Part shown: piece after piece, positions 1 through 8,674 of the stretch
Numbering within the stretch: the first letter of the stretch is position 1
Layout of the letters: each line of letters starts with the position of its first letter
Source of the DNA: Planctomycetota bacterium
Lineage (GTDB): Bacteria > Planctomycetota > GCA-2746535
Direction of reading: 5' to 3'
DNA length: 64,000 nucleotides
Assembly (NCBI GenBank): GCA_002746535.1
Contig: NVWA01000005.1
Coordinates: 86,047 to 150,046 of the forward strand
Notes under the pieces: generated by a model
Database searches by the model: none
What the model was told of the DNA's origin: nothing
The model's input: only the letters and a program-made list of their open reading frames with translations
Translations under genes and position numbers: made by a program

Positions 1-105
1 TAAGATATTCAGCTAAGATTATTGAATAAAACGATTTGCATGACTATAATACATTCCATATTCACTCGTTATGAACTTCCAATTTTATTTACATTTAAAA
101 GAGAT

Positions 106-1017
106 ATGATTTTGCGAAATTGTTATTACTTAGTTCTATTCTTATTTTCAACACAAAACTTTCTACTTTGCGATGACAAACCTAATAAGCCAAAATATGA
201 CGTTCCAATTTATCCGAATGAATTAATATCAGTAACAACCAAACGTGGCCCAATATCCACATTAATAAAAAGAATTGGAGACAATCATAAAGGTATTCCT
301 GCCATCACAATTACAGCACTTGCTTTAGATGTATTTATTCCACCAGTTGAAGCTCGTCGAACTTCATTAGGCATTCTCTTTAAAGCTTTAGATCAATACA
401 AAGATAACGTATCAAATAAAAAATTAATCATTAATGTTAAAAAATTCTCCATTGAAATCTCAGCCATTAAATTACCTGTAGAAGAAAAAATTAAATTGAT
501 CGACCAATCCAAATACAAAATAACATCGTATCGAGTTGTTTTGTTGAGAGACAAGATTTCATTAAAAATAGCTATTCCAATAATACTCAGGACATACAAC
601 AAACAATGGAACCAAGAAGCTGTACTTCGCTACACAAAAAATGACGATGATGTTTATATTTTCGGTCTTCCAGATGACGTGAAAATTTTATTAAAGGCAT
701 TTGATACTTTGAATAAAATAGAAATGAAAAAAAAGGATGCAACAGCACAAGCCCAACAAATCATAGAACAAATATTAAACAAATTATTTCTTGAAAAAGT
801 AGATTCGAAAATTGAGTATTACAAGAGATATATAAAAGGATATACAAAGGAAATAAATGAAATACAAAAATACGTAAAAGCTGATGATTCATCAGGTGCT
901 AGAAACATAAAAAATGAAATTAAACAATTCCACAAACTTATTGAAAATAATAAAAAACTAATCAAAAATCTGAATATTATGAAAAATCTAATTACTAAAA
1001 AAATTGAAAAAAAGTGA
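106..1017 (+). CDS. Secreted coiled-coil protein of unknown function
   Basis: I do not recognise this family. An open frame runs from position 22, but the ATG at 106 is preferred: it is preceded by a purine-rich AAAAGAGAT and gives a typical signal peptide (MILRNCYYLVLFLF, ending near C22). The mature protein (about 280 aa) has a mixed alpha/beta middle section and a Lys/Glu/Asn-rich C-terminal third (residues about 205-303) that looks helical and coiled-coil forming. No catalytic motif is evident. It converges on the gph gene with 36 bp between them, so it is probably the last gene of a transcript entering from the left edge, or monocistronic. Confidence 0.6.
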   Translation: MILRNCYYLVLFLFSTQNFLLCDDKPNKPKYDVPIYPNELISVTTKRGPISTLIKRIGDNHKGIPAITITALALDVFIPPVEARRTSLGILFKALDQYKDNVSNKKLIINVKKFSIEISAIKLPVEEKIKLIDQSKYKITSYRVVLLRDKISLKIAIPIILRTYNKQWNQEAVLRYTKNDDDVYIFGLPDDVKILLKAFDTLNKIEMKKKDATAQAQQIIEQILNKLFLEKVDSKIEYYKRYIKGYTKEINEIQKYVKADDSSGARNIKNEIKQFHKLIENNKKLIKNLNIMKNLITKKIEKK

Positions 1018-1053
1018 CCGAGTAATTAAGCGAACTAACCACTAAATACTCAC

Positions 1054-1692
1054 TTAATCCAAAATAATATTTTTTAATTCATTCATTAATGATATTTCAA
1101 AATCAGCCCGCACTTCTGGGTAAATTTCAATTGCTCCAAAGCCACTTTTGAATAAACAAGATGCGACACCTGCATTTTGTGAAAATTTTAAATCAACACC
1201 ACTATCCCCAATGAACAATACTTCATTTTTTTGAACTCCTGCTTCAGCTATAATTTGGTTTAAGGCATAAGGATCAGGCTTTAGAACTGAATATGTATCA
1301 CCATAAATCTTCCATTTAAAACTTGCCTCAACACCTAGACCACTTAAAATTTTATCACCGATGGATTGAGGTTTATTTGTGATCAACCCAAATTCTTTCT
1401 CAGGAATCTGCAAAATCTCAACAACACCATCATATAATTTAGTTTTCTCGATAGCATTTTCTTGATAGTAATTCAAATAAGTGACCAAGACATCTTCTAC
1501 CATTGATCTATCATCATTTTTCAAGATATTTTGAATTAAAGACAAGGAGCCTACACCCACATGGCACATTATATCGGCCTTAGCAAGAGTATCCTGGCCG
1601 TATTTACTCAACGCATAATTCACTCCATTGAAAATATCATCACTGGAATCAATTAAAGTGCCGTCTAAATCAAATAGAATAGTTTTAAACAA
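1054..1692 (-). CDS. gph: HAD-superfamily phosphatase, phosphoglycolate phosphatase-like
   Basis: A 212 aa HAD hydrolase. Motif I is FDLDGTLIDS (residues 7-16, nucleophile and acid/base Asp), motif II is LITNKPQ, and the motif III/IV region ends in FIGDSGVDL with the metal-binding Asp pair. The small helical cap between motifs I and II matches the Gph/PGP subfamily, which removes phosphate from 2-phosphoglycolate; the exact substrate cannot be fixed from sequence. The frame starts at a TTG preceded by AAGGA on the minus strand; no ATG fits motif I better. It lies 16 bp downstream of the AraC gene and is probably co-transcribed with it. Confidence 0.8.
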   Translation of the reverse strand: MFKTILFDLDGTLIDSSDDIFNGVNYALSKYGQDTLAKADIMCHVGVGSLSLIQNILKNDDRSMVEDVLVTYLNYYQENAIEKTKLYDGVVEILQIPEKEFGLITNKPQSIGDKILSGLGVEASFKWKIYGDTYSVLKPDPYALNQIIAEAGVQKNEVLFIGDSGVDLKFSQNAGVASCLFKSGFGAIEIYPEVRADFEISLMNELKNIILD

Positions 1693-1708
1693 AGTTTATT
1701 CCTTATGG

Positions 1709-2566
1709 TTATCGATTGGTTTGTGCTCTAAAAACTTTTGGAGTACAAGATTTAAGTTTCAAAAAACGCCTATTAAAATTACTTAAATTATTAAATCCAC
1801 ATTTAAAAGCAATCGTGACAATTGTGTCATCAGATTCAATCAATAGTTTGCAAGCATAACTAATTCTCAATTCATTTAAGTAGGATATAAAGGTTGAACC
1901 TGTTACCTTTTTAAAAAAATGACAAAAAGCTGATTCACTCAAATTTATTAAACTAGAGGCAACTTTTTGATTAACATCCTGCTGACTAAAATTCTCATGC
2001 AAATAATTAAAGATCTTATCAATTCGGTTACCAGATTTTATTCCTGACGATGGTATATAATATTTACTGCATAATTCTTTTTTACTTTTCAGGTCTGATA
2101 ATTTTTTTAATATAATAAAAAGGGAATACATTCTTCCCATCGGGTCTTGCTCATTCATCCCCACTAATAACTCACCAATTTCATTTATATCATTTCCATT
2201 AAAAGAGATCCCTCCCTTGGCTTCATCAAGGATTTTATAAATCGATCGATTCTCAGGTAATTTTAAAAACAAATCTCCCATAAAGTTTTTTTTAAATTGA
2301 ATACAAACAACTTCGCGATTAATATTTGGCGCCTTCTCTACATACCAAGTATGAGGAATGTTACTTCCTATTAATACTAAATCCGTAGACTCATAGGAAT
2401 CTATACTGTCACCAACAAATCGCTTGCCTCCACCATTGCCAATAAAAGTTAACTCCATTTCTTCATGATAATGCATATTGAAACCAAAGTAGTGCTGGTA
2501 TGTATGAAAGTAGATAAAAGAAGATATTTCAGCATCTAACTCGATGTGTTCTAAAGTCGGCTTCAT
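1709..2566 (-). CDS. AraC-family transcriptional regulator with N-terminal cupin
   Basis: A 285 aa regulator. The N-terminal half looks like the cupin sensor domain (HYHEEMELTFIGNGGG, then an IPHTWYVEK strand). The C-terminal about 100 residues form the double HTH of the AraC/XylS family, with the signatures VASSLINLSESAFCHFFKKV and IAFKCGFNNLSNFNRRF followed by a Pro-x-x-F/Y-R-type end (TPKVFRAQ). Such proteins usually sense a small molecule, often a sugar, and activate neighbouring catabolic genes. It diverges from a phytanoyl-CoA dioxygenase gene across about 143 bp holding an inverted TATTCGTA repeat, so that dioxygenase is its likely target. Ligand unknown. Confidence 0.88.
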   Translation of the reverse strand: MKPTLEHIELDAEISSFIYFHTYQHYFGFNMHYHEEMELTFIGNGGGKRFVGDSIDSYESTDLVLIGSNIPHTWYVEKAPNINREVVCIQFKKNFMGDLFLKLPENRSIYKILDEAKGGISFNGNDINEIGELLVGMNEQDPMGRMYSLFIILKKLSDLKSKKELCSKYYIPSSGIKSGNRIDKIFNYLHENFSQQDVNQKVASSLINLSESAFCHFFKKVTGSTFISYLNELRISYACKLLIESDDTIVTIAFKCGFNNLSNFNRRFLKLKSCTPKVFRAQTNR

Positions 2567-2584
2567 AATGCTTAATTTAGTTAA

Positions 2585-2644
2585 TATTCGTAATTTTTAT
2601 ATAATTAATTCAATATAGTATCATATTTTAGCCGAATACGAATA
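2585..2644. promoter_or_regulatory. Inverted 8-bp repeat, candidate operator of the AraC/PhyH divergent pair
   Basis: TATTCGTA (2585-2592) and its exact reverse complement TACGAATA (2637-2644) lie in the divergent region between the AraC gene and the PhyH gene. Their centres are 52 bp apart, about five helical turns, so both would face the same side of the DNA. This suits a dimeric regulator binding and looping, but binding is an inference. Confidence 0.35.
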
Positions 2645-2709
2645 GATTAGGTCATAAATTTAGTATGCTATTTAACATCAATACTTTTAGGATTGTTGGG
2701 AGAATTACC

Positions 2710-3537
2710 ATGAACGCTATTTTACAAGAATTACCTGAACTAGACTCATTCTACCATTTAGAGAAAACTCAAATAAACTCATTTCAAGATAAGGGATATA
2801 TAAAATTAAACAATATTTGCACAAACGATGAAATCTCTTCTTATAAAGATATATTAAAAAATACAGTATTAGATGCCAAAAAAGATGAACTACCTCTAGA
2901 GGATAGGGATTTATATGGGAAAGCTTTTCTACAAGTTGGAAATTTATGGAAAAGAAATGAACAAGCCAAGAAATTCGTTTTAGCAAAACGCTTTGGAAAA
3001 ATTGCCGCCGATTTAATGGGTGTCGATGGCGTTAGACTTTATCATGATCAAGGATTATACAAAGAAGCAAGTGGTGGCATTACACCATGGCATCAAGATC
3101 AATACTACTGGCCAGTATTAGAACCACATACCATTACAATGTGGATGCCAATGGTCGATCTAGATGCAAACATGGGAATTGTAGAATTTGCTGAAGAGTC
3201 CCACAAAAAGGGACCTATTGCAAGCCTTAATATCTCCCAAGAATCGTTAGATTTTTATGATAATTATGTTAAAGAAAATAATACTTCTATTAAGAATTTT
3301 GACTCAATAAATGCAGGTGACGCCACCTTTCATTCTGGATGGACACTTCATCGAGCAGGAGAAAATATTACTGGAAAAATGAGAGAGATCATGACCATCA
3401 TTTTTATTGCTGATGGAATAACAATAAAAGAACCAGAACAAGATTCTCAAAAAAGTGATATGAACAAATTTTTTCCAGGTAAAAAACCAGGTGACATTGG
3501 GATTACTGAGATGAATCCACTAATCTATAAAAGATAA
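2710..3537 (+). CDS. Phytanoyl-CoA dioxygenase (PhyH) family protein
   Basis: A 275 aa Fe(II)/2-oxoglutarate dioxygenase of the PhyH family. The iron-binding HxD is in TPWHQDQYYW, and the distal His and 2OG-binding Arg are in FHSGWTLHRAGEN. The frame is open from 2665, but ATG 2710 has GGGAGA six bases upstream and is the better start. PhyH-family enzymes hydroxylate varied substrates; in PVC bacteria they are expanded and mostly uncharacterised, so no substrate is assigned. It diverges from an AraC regulator, which probably controls it. A second PhyH/AraC pair lies at 42-43.8 kb. Confidence 0.85.
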   Translation: MNAILQELPELDSFYHLEKTQINSFQDKGYIKLNNICTNDEISSYKDILKNTVLDAKKDELPLEDRDLYGKAFLQVGNLWKRNEQAKKFVLAKRFGKIAADLMGVDGVRLYHDQGLYKEASGGITPWHQDQYYWPVLEPHTITMWMPMVDLDANMGIVEFAEESHKKGPIASLNISQESLDFYDNYVKENNTSIKNFDSINAGDATFHSGWTLHRAGENITGKMREIMTIIFIADGITIKEPEQDSQKSDMNKFFPGKKPGDIGITEMNPLIYKR

Positions 3538-3552
3538 AAGAACTGGGCAGAA

Positions 3553-4407
3553 TTAATTTATCGCCATATGCGCTCTCACTAGCATTGTGATACACGCTAA
3601 TGTAATGATACCAATAACTAATCCCTGTAATATTTTATCCGGCACTTTTTCGGTTAACCGAGTTCCAAAGAAGACACCTAATATAGAACCAAATGCCATT
3701 AAAATGGCAATCCCATAATCTAGCTGTCCACCTTTACCATAAATAATAGCTGTGGCTAAAGTTAATAAAACCCCAATAAAAATAGAAGAACCGACAGTTT
3801 CTTTAGCAGATAAACCAAATAATATTATTAGAACAGGGATCACTAATGCACCCCCACCAATTGAGCTAACGCCAATTAAGGCACCTATGAATACACCTAA
3901 CATGGCACCTATAATCTGCTTTTTTGTATTTGGTTTTTCTATTTTAACTGGCTCACTTGAAGATTCTTTTTTTAAAAAAGAAATAAAATTAAAAACTAAA
4001 ATAAAAACAGTAAGTAATAGTATATAGGCAATTAATAATTTAAAATTTTGCTGGTAACTAAGTTGCTCAGTCTTACTTAGACCTTCTAAGCTTTTTACGG
4101 TAATATAACCAACAATAATACAGCCTGGCAAAGCTCCCGATAAAAATATACACGAAGAAATAAAATCTATTGTCTTCAAACGATAATGTTCAAAAACGGC
4201 ATATATTTTTGTAAGCGAAGCATATAAACTTGCTGTCCCTACAGCTACAGTACTTTCTACTCCAAGGATTTCCGTTAACGCTGGTAAAGAAAGCACACCA
4301 CCACCTATTCCAGTTAACCCTATTAGAAATCCAACGACAAGACCAATCACCAAAATTAATAAAATCCTCATGGGCTCCATGTTGATTATTTGGTCTAAAA
4401 TTTCCAT
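3553..4407 (-). CDS. TauE/SafE-family membrane transporter
   Basis: A 284 aa integral membrane protein with about eight predicted TM segments in two repeated halves. Each half opens with the family's Gly-rich signature: GFLIGLTGIGGGVLSLPAL near residue 25 and GALIGVSSIGGGALVIPVL near residue 180. TauE/SafE proteins are thought to export sulfite or sulfonate-related anions (some family members carry other small anions); the substrate here is unknown. The start has AAGGA upstream. It converges with the PhyH gene at a 15 bp gap. A Fur-like sequence lies about 250 bp upstream of its start, too far to assign to it confidently. Confidence 0.82.
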   Translation of the reverse strand: MEILDQIINMEPMRILLILVIGLVVGFLIGLTGIGGGVLSLPALTEILGVESTVAVGTASLYASLTKIYAVFEHYRLKTIDFISSCIFLSGALPGCIIVGYITVKSLEGLSKTEQLSYQQNFKLLIAYILLLTVFILVFNFISFLKKESSSEPVKIEKPNTKKQIIGAMLGVFIGALIGVSSIGGGALVIPVLIILFGLSAKETVGSSIFIGVLLTLATAIIYGKGGQLDYGIAILMAFGSILGVFFGTRLTEKVPDKILQGLVIGIITLACITMLVRAHMAIN

Positions 4408-4826
4408 AATTCCTTTTATCTACTTAAATGAAATTTCAATCGAACATAATTTTTAAAGTACCTAATCGGAGAAATTCGCTGAAATAGGCATTCAAAATTC
4501 AACTTATGGCTAATACATTCCAACTTTATCGTAAAAACTAGATCTTCGAGGCCGACATTATATGGAAATTATTTTCAGAGTTTAATATATTTTATCGACT
4601 AATTTTACCTTATTGGAGATAACATTCGAAAGTAAGCGAGCAATGGTATTTCAATATGAAAATGATTCTCACTAACATAATATGTTGGTTTCCGTTGTCA
4701 TTTATTCAGTTTAAATTAAAAGCAAAACCACAACATTTACACATTTTCTTTTCAATTCACACTACATTTTGATAAAATCCCGCTCTCATAGTGGGAACGA
4801 AAACATTAACCAAAAAGAGAGTTTAG
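4408..4826. other. 419-bp divergent intergenic region, tauE-like / purL
   Basis: AT-rich region between two divergent genes. It holds a Fur-box-like 15-mer at 4657-4671, immediately followed by a small palindrome AACATAATATGTT at 4673-4685. AAAGAGAG precedes the purL ATG. I see no structured RNA, tRNA or convincing small ORF. Confidence 0.5.
4657..4671. promoter_or_regulatory. Fur-like operator sequence
   Basis: TGAAAATGATTCTCA matches 12 of 14 defined positions of the classical 7-1-7 Fur inverted-repeat consensus (TGATAAT-N-ATTATCA). It lies 156 bp before purL and about 250 bp before the TauE-like gene, neither being a usual iron-regulated target. In AT-rich DNA a chance match is possible. 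Confidence 0.35.
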
Positions 4827-7800
4827 ATGATTACAATCCAAGGTCCCATTGCCATATCAGAATTTAGAATAACCTTATTATTGGAAAAAATTCAGAATTT
4901 AATTCCATCAATCACAAAAATTGAAGCCTCTTTTTTACATTTTTTAGATGTAAACGGAGAATTAAATAATTCTGAAAATGCCATCATTTCTAAGATATTA
5001 TCCTATGGCTTTCCCATTTCTAACGCACCAACTACTGGTATTTTAATTGCCCCAAGACCCGGCACTATTTCACCTTGGTCCAGTAAAGCCACCGAAATTT
5101 TACAAAATTGTGGTGCTACAAAAGTTAAGCGAGTTGAACGAGGTGTCATATATTCCTTTTATCAAAATAAATCAACTCACGAAAGTGAACTCGACAAAGA
5201 TCAAGTCTCTTTAATATTACCATTACTTCATGATAAAATGACAGAATCACATATCACAGAATTAGAATTATTTTTTGCGGAACATGATCGAGAACTTTTA
5301 CAAATCATATCAATGCTTGATGAAGGAAAGCCTGCATTAGAAAAAGCAAATCTTGAACTTGGCTTAGCATTATCAAAAGATGAAATTGACTATCTATTTG
5401 AAAATTATTCTGCTATTCCAAGAGATCCTACTGATGTTGAGCTCGTCATGTTTGCACAAGCAAACTCAGAACATTGTCGTCATAAAATTTTTAATGCGAA
5501 TTGGATCATCGACGGTAATGAAAAGGACATGTCATTATTTAAGATGATTCAAAATACCCATAAATTACATCCTGAAGATACTCTCATTGCCTATGATGAC
5601 AACGCGGCTGTTTTGAAAGGTCACACTATTGACCGCTTTATGCCAAAAGGCGAAGAAAGATCCTACGAATTTTACCCCGTTGATCAGGAAATTGTCATCA
5701 AAGTTGAAACTCATAATCACCCAACAGCTATTTGCCCATATCCAGGTGCCAGTACAGGTACCGGTGGTGAAATCAGGGATGAAGCAGCAACGGGCATAGG
5801 AGGAAAAACCAAAGCTGGTCTCTGTGCATTTTTTGTTTCAAATCTAAATATTCCAAACAATAAAAGAGAATGGGAAAATGAAAATACTGAATTCCCAAGC
5901 AGACTTGCTAGCCCTTTTGAAATTATGATCCAAGGCCCCATTGGTTCATCAGGATTTGCCAATGAATTTGGAAGACCAAATTTAACCGGCATTTTCAGAA
6001 CATATGAAGAAACAGTAAATGATATGGTTCGCGGCTATCACAAACCAATCATGACTGCAGGTGGCATTGGCACAATAGAAAATAATCACATTAACAAAAA
6101 AGATTTACCAAAAGGATCACTAGTAATTCAAATCGGTGGTCCAGCAATGTTAATTGGACTCGGTGGTGGAGCCGCTTCAAGTATGGATACAGGAGAAAAT
6201 TCTGAAAGTCTAGATTTCAATTCGGTGCAAAGAGAAAATCCTGAAATGGAACGTCGCTGTCAAGAAGTCATTGATACATGTGTAACCTATGGTGACTCAA
6301 ATCCTATACTAAGTATACACGATGTTGGTGCTGGCGGACTTTCAAATGCATGTCCCGAATTAATTGCTGAATTCGGAGCAGAATTTTATCTCAGAAAAAT
6401 TCATAGTACCGACCACTCCATGAGCCCAATGCAAATATGGTGTAACGAAGCTCAAGAAAGATATATGCTAAGTATCGATCCTGACTCTTTGGAAATGTTT
6501 GAAGCAATATGCACAAGAGAAAAATGTCCCATGGCAGTTATTGGTACCGTCACAGATGACAAACATCTCACACTAATCGACGAAGAATATAATAATTTAC
6601 CTATAAACATGGAATTATCCCTGCTACTAGGGAAACCACCAAAAATGACTCGTGACGTAACTCACAAAGAGAAACAATTAGTTCCGGCCAATTTCAACAA
6701 CTTGAATTTTGAAAAGGCATTAAAAGATATCTTAAGATTACCATGCGTCGCTGATAAAACATTTTTAATTACGATTGGTGATAGAACTGTGACGGGTATG
6801 GTTCATCGCGATCAAATGGTCGGACCATATCAAATTCCTGTTGCAGATGCTTGTGTTACGATAAGTGGTTACAAAACAAATAAAGGCGAAGTAATGGCCA
6901 TGGGTGAAAGAACTCCTATTGCCTTAATCAGCCCAGAAGCATCAGGCCGCATGGCTATTGCTGAAGCACTAACAAATATGTTTTGTTCTGACATTGATAA
7001 GATTGGCGATATAAAACTTTCAGCAAACTGGATGGCTGCTTGTGGAGTTGAAGGCGAAGATGCTGCTTTATACGATACAGTCAAAGCAGTTGGAATGGAT
7101 TTTTGCCCCGATCTAGGTTTATCAATTCCAGTCGGCAAAGATAGTATGTCTATGCGAACTACCTGGGATGATTCTAAAAATATTTCTCATTCAGTCACCT
7201 CACCCCTTAGCTTGCTAATTACCGGCTTTGCTCCGGTAAGCGATGTTAGAAAAACGATTACGCCTGAACTTTCAGGAAAAGGCGATCTTTATCTTTTATG
7301 TTTAGACAAACAAGAACGTCTTGGTGGCTCAGCTTTAACACAAGTAACCAATCAACTGGGAGACAAATGCGCTGATGTTGATTCTGCCGAAAAGTTCAAA
7401 CAATTTATCAATACAATAATCGAATTAAAAAAAGAAAATTTAATTGATGCTTATCACGATAGATCAGACGGTGGTTTAATCATAACCCTTTTAGAAATGG
7501 CCTTTTGTACTAAAGCAGGCTTAAATATTTCTGGCAATAGTAACGAACCATTAGCTGAATTCTTCAATGAAGAAATTGGCATCGTACTTCAAATTAATGA
7601 TATTGAAAAAGCTAATCCAATAATATCAAAAGCAGGACTTACCGATTCTTTTATAAAAGTTGCTGAATTAAGAGATGACCAAAAAGTCATAGTTAAAAGT
7701 CAAATCACAACACTATTTGAATCAGATATTATAGAACTCAAAAATATATGGTCAGAGACATCATGGTTAATGCAAAAATATCGAGACAACCCTAATTGTG

Positions 7801-8672
7801 CCGATCAAGAATACCAGTTATATGGCAATGATGAATATAAAGGATTACAATCTAATTTAACTTTTGACCCTGAGGCAACATTTTCAATTTCTAAAACAAA
7901 ACCAAAAATTGCAATTCTCAGAGAGCAAGGTGTCAACGGTCATATTGAAATGGCTGCTGCTTTTCACCTAGCTGGTTTTGAAACCATTGATGTTTCTTCA
8001 TCAGATTTATTATCCGGAAAACATAAAATACAAGAATTTCAGGGATTAGTCGCCTGTGGTGGCTTCAGCTACGGTGATGTTTTAGGCGCAGGTTCTGGTT
8101 GGGCTAAAACGGTTCTTTTTAATGAAGAACTGAAAGCTGACTTCACAAAGTTTTTCCATAAAGATGACACCTTCTCATTAGGCGTTTGCAATGGTTGTCA
8201 AATGCTATCACAATTAAAAGAATTAATTCCAGGCGCAGAGCTATGGCCAACTTTTATTAAAAATACATCTGAACAATTTGAAGCTCGCTTAACGATGATC
8301 AAGGTGTTGGAATCGCCATCCATATTATTAAATGAAATGACTGGCAGCACGATACCAATTGCCTGTGCACATGGCGAAGGTAAAGTATATTTCGAAAATG
8401 AATCATTATTAATCAACAATTTTGACAAGAATCTTGTGACAATGCAGTACGTAGATTCAAATATGAATGCTACAGAAGTTTATCCATTGAATCCTAATGG
8501 TTCATCCCAAGGTGCCACCAGTTTTACAACTACTGATGGTCGCTCAACAATCATGATGCCGCATCCCGAAAGACTTTTTCGATCCAACCAATATAGCTGG
8601 AAACCAAAAGGTTGGAACGAAACAGGCCCATGGATGCATCTTTTTAAATCTGCCAGAAACTTTGTGAATTAA
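4827..8672 (+). CDS. purL: Phosphoribosylformylglycinamidine synthase, single-chain (large PurL)
   Basis: A 1281 aa enzyme that converts FGAR, glutamine and ATP to FGAM in purine synthesis. Its length is that of the fused large PurL of gamma-proteobacteria and eukaryotes rather than the PurS/PurL/PurQ complex. Visible parts are the N-terminal PurS-like region, two AIRS-type synthase halves (including [19 protein letters not shown], the GGGAAS loop, and VGKDSMSM), and a C-terminal class-I glutamine amidotransferase. The amidotransferase has its nucleophile Cys1121 in LGVCNGCQ and the catalytic His/Glu in MPHPERLF. It is intact and collinear. It converges on pbpC with only 2 bp between stop codons. 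Confidence 0.97.
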   Translation: MITIQGPIAISEFRITLLLEKIQNLIPSITKIEASFLHFLDVNGELNNSENAIISKILSYGFPISNAPTTGILIAPRPGTISPWSSKATEILQNCGATKVKRVERGVIYSFYQNKSTHESELDKDQVSLILPLLHDKMTESHITELELFFAEHDRELLQIISMLDEGKPALEKANLELGLALSKDEIDYLFENYSAIPRDPTDVELVMFAQANSEHCRHKIFNANWIIDGNEKDMSLFKMIQNTHKLHPEDTLIAYDDNAAVLKGHTIDRFMPKGEERSYEFYPVDQEIVIKVETHNHPTAICPYPGASTGTGGEIRDEAATGIGGKTKAGLCAFFVSNLNIPNNKREWENENTEFPSRLASPFEIMIQGPIGSSGFANEFGRPNLTGIFRTYEETVNDMVRGYHKPIMTAGGIGTIENNHINKKDLPKGSLVIQIGGPAMLIGLGGGAASSMDTGENSESLDFNSVQRENPEMERRCQEVIDTCVTYGDSNPILSIHDVGAGGLSNACPELIAEFGAEFYLRKIHSTDHSMSPMQIWCNEAQERYMLSIDPDSLEMFEAICTREKCPMAVIGTVTDDKHLTLIDEEYNNLPINMELSLLLGKPPKMTRDVTHKEKQLVPANFNNLNFEKALKDILRLPCVADKTFLITIGDRTVTGMVHRDQMVGPYQIPVADACVTISGYKTNKGEVMAMGERTPIALISPEASGRMAIAEALTNMFCSDIDKIGDIKLSANWMAACGVEGEDAALYDTVKAVGMDFCPDLGLSIPVGKDSMSMRTTWDDSKNISHSVTSPLSLLITGFAPVSDVRKTITPELSGKGDLYLLCLDKQERLGGSALTQVTNQLGDKCADVDSAEKFKQFINTIIELKKENLIDAYHDRSDGGLIITLLEMAFCTKAGLNISGNSNEPLAEFFNEEIGIVLQINDIEKANPIISKAGLTDSFIKVAELRDDQKVIVKSQITTLFESDIIELKNIWSETSWLMQKYRDNPNCADQEYQLYGNDEYKGLQSNLTFDPEATFSISKTKPKIAILREQGVNGHIEMAAAFHLAGFETIDVSSSDLLSGKHKIQEFQGLVACGGFSYGDVLGAGSGWAKTVLFNEELKADFTKFFHKDDTFSLGVCNGCQMLSQLKELIPGAELWPTFIKNTSEQFEARLTMIKVLESPSILLNEMTGSTIPIACAHGEGKVYFENESLLINNFDKNLVTMQYVDSNMNATEVYPLNPNGSSQGATSFTTTDGRSTIMMPHPERLFRSNQYSWKPKGWNETGPWMHLFKSARNFVN

Positions 8673-8674
8673 AA

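Noticed and set aside
5717..5992. 91-aa ORF antisense within purL
   Set aside because: Entirely within intact PurL; low-complexity shadow frame.
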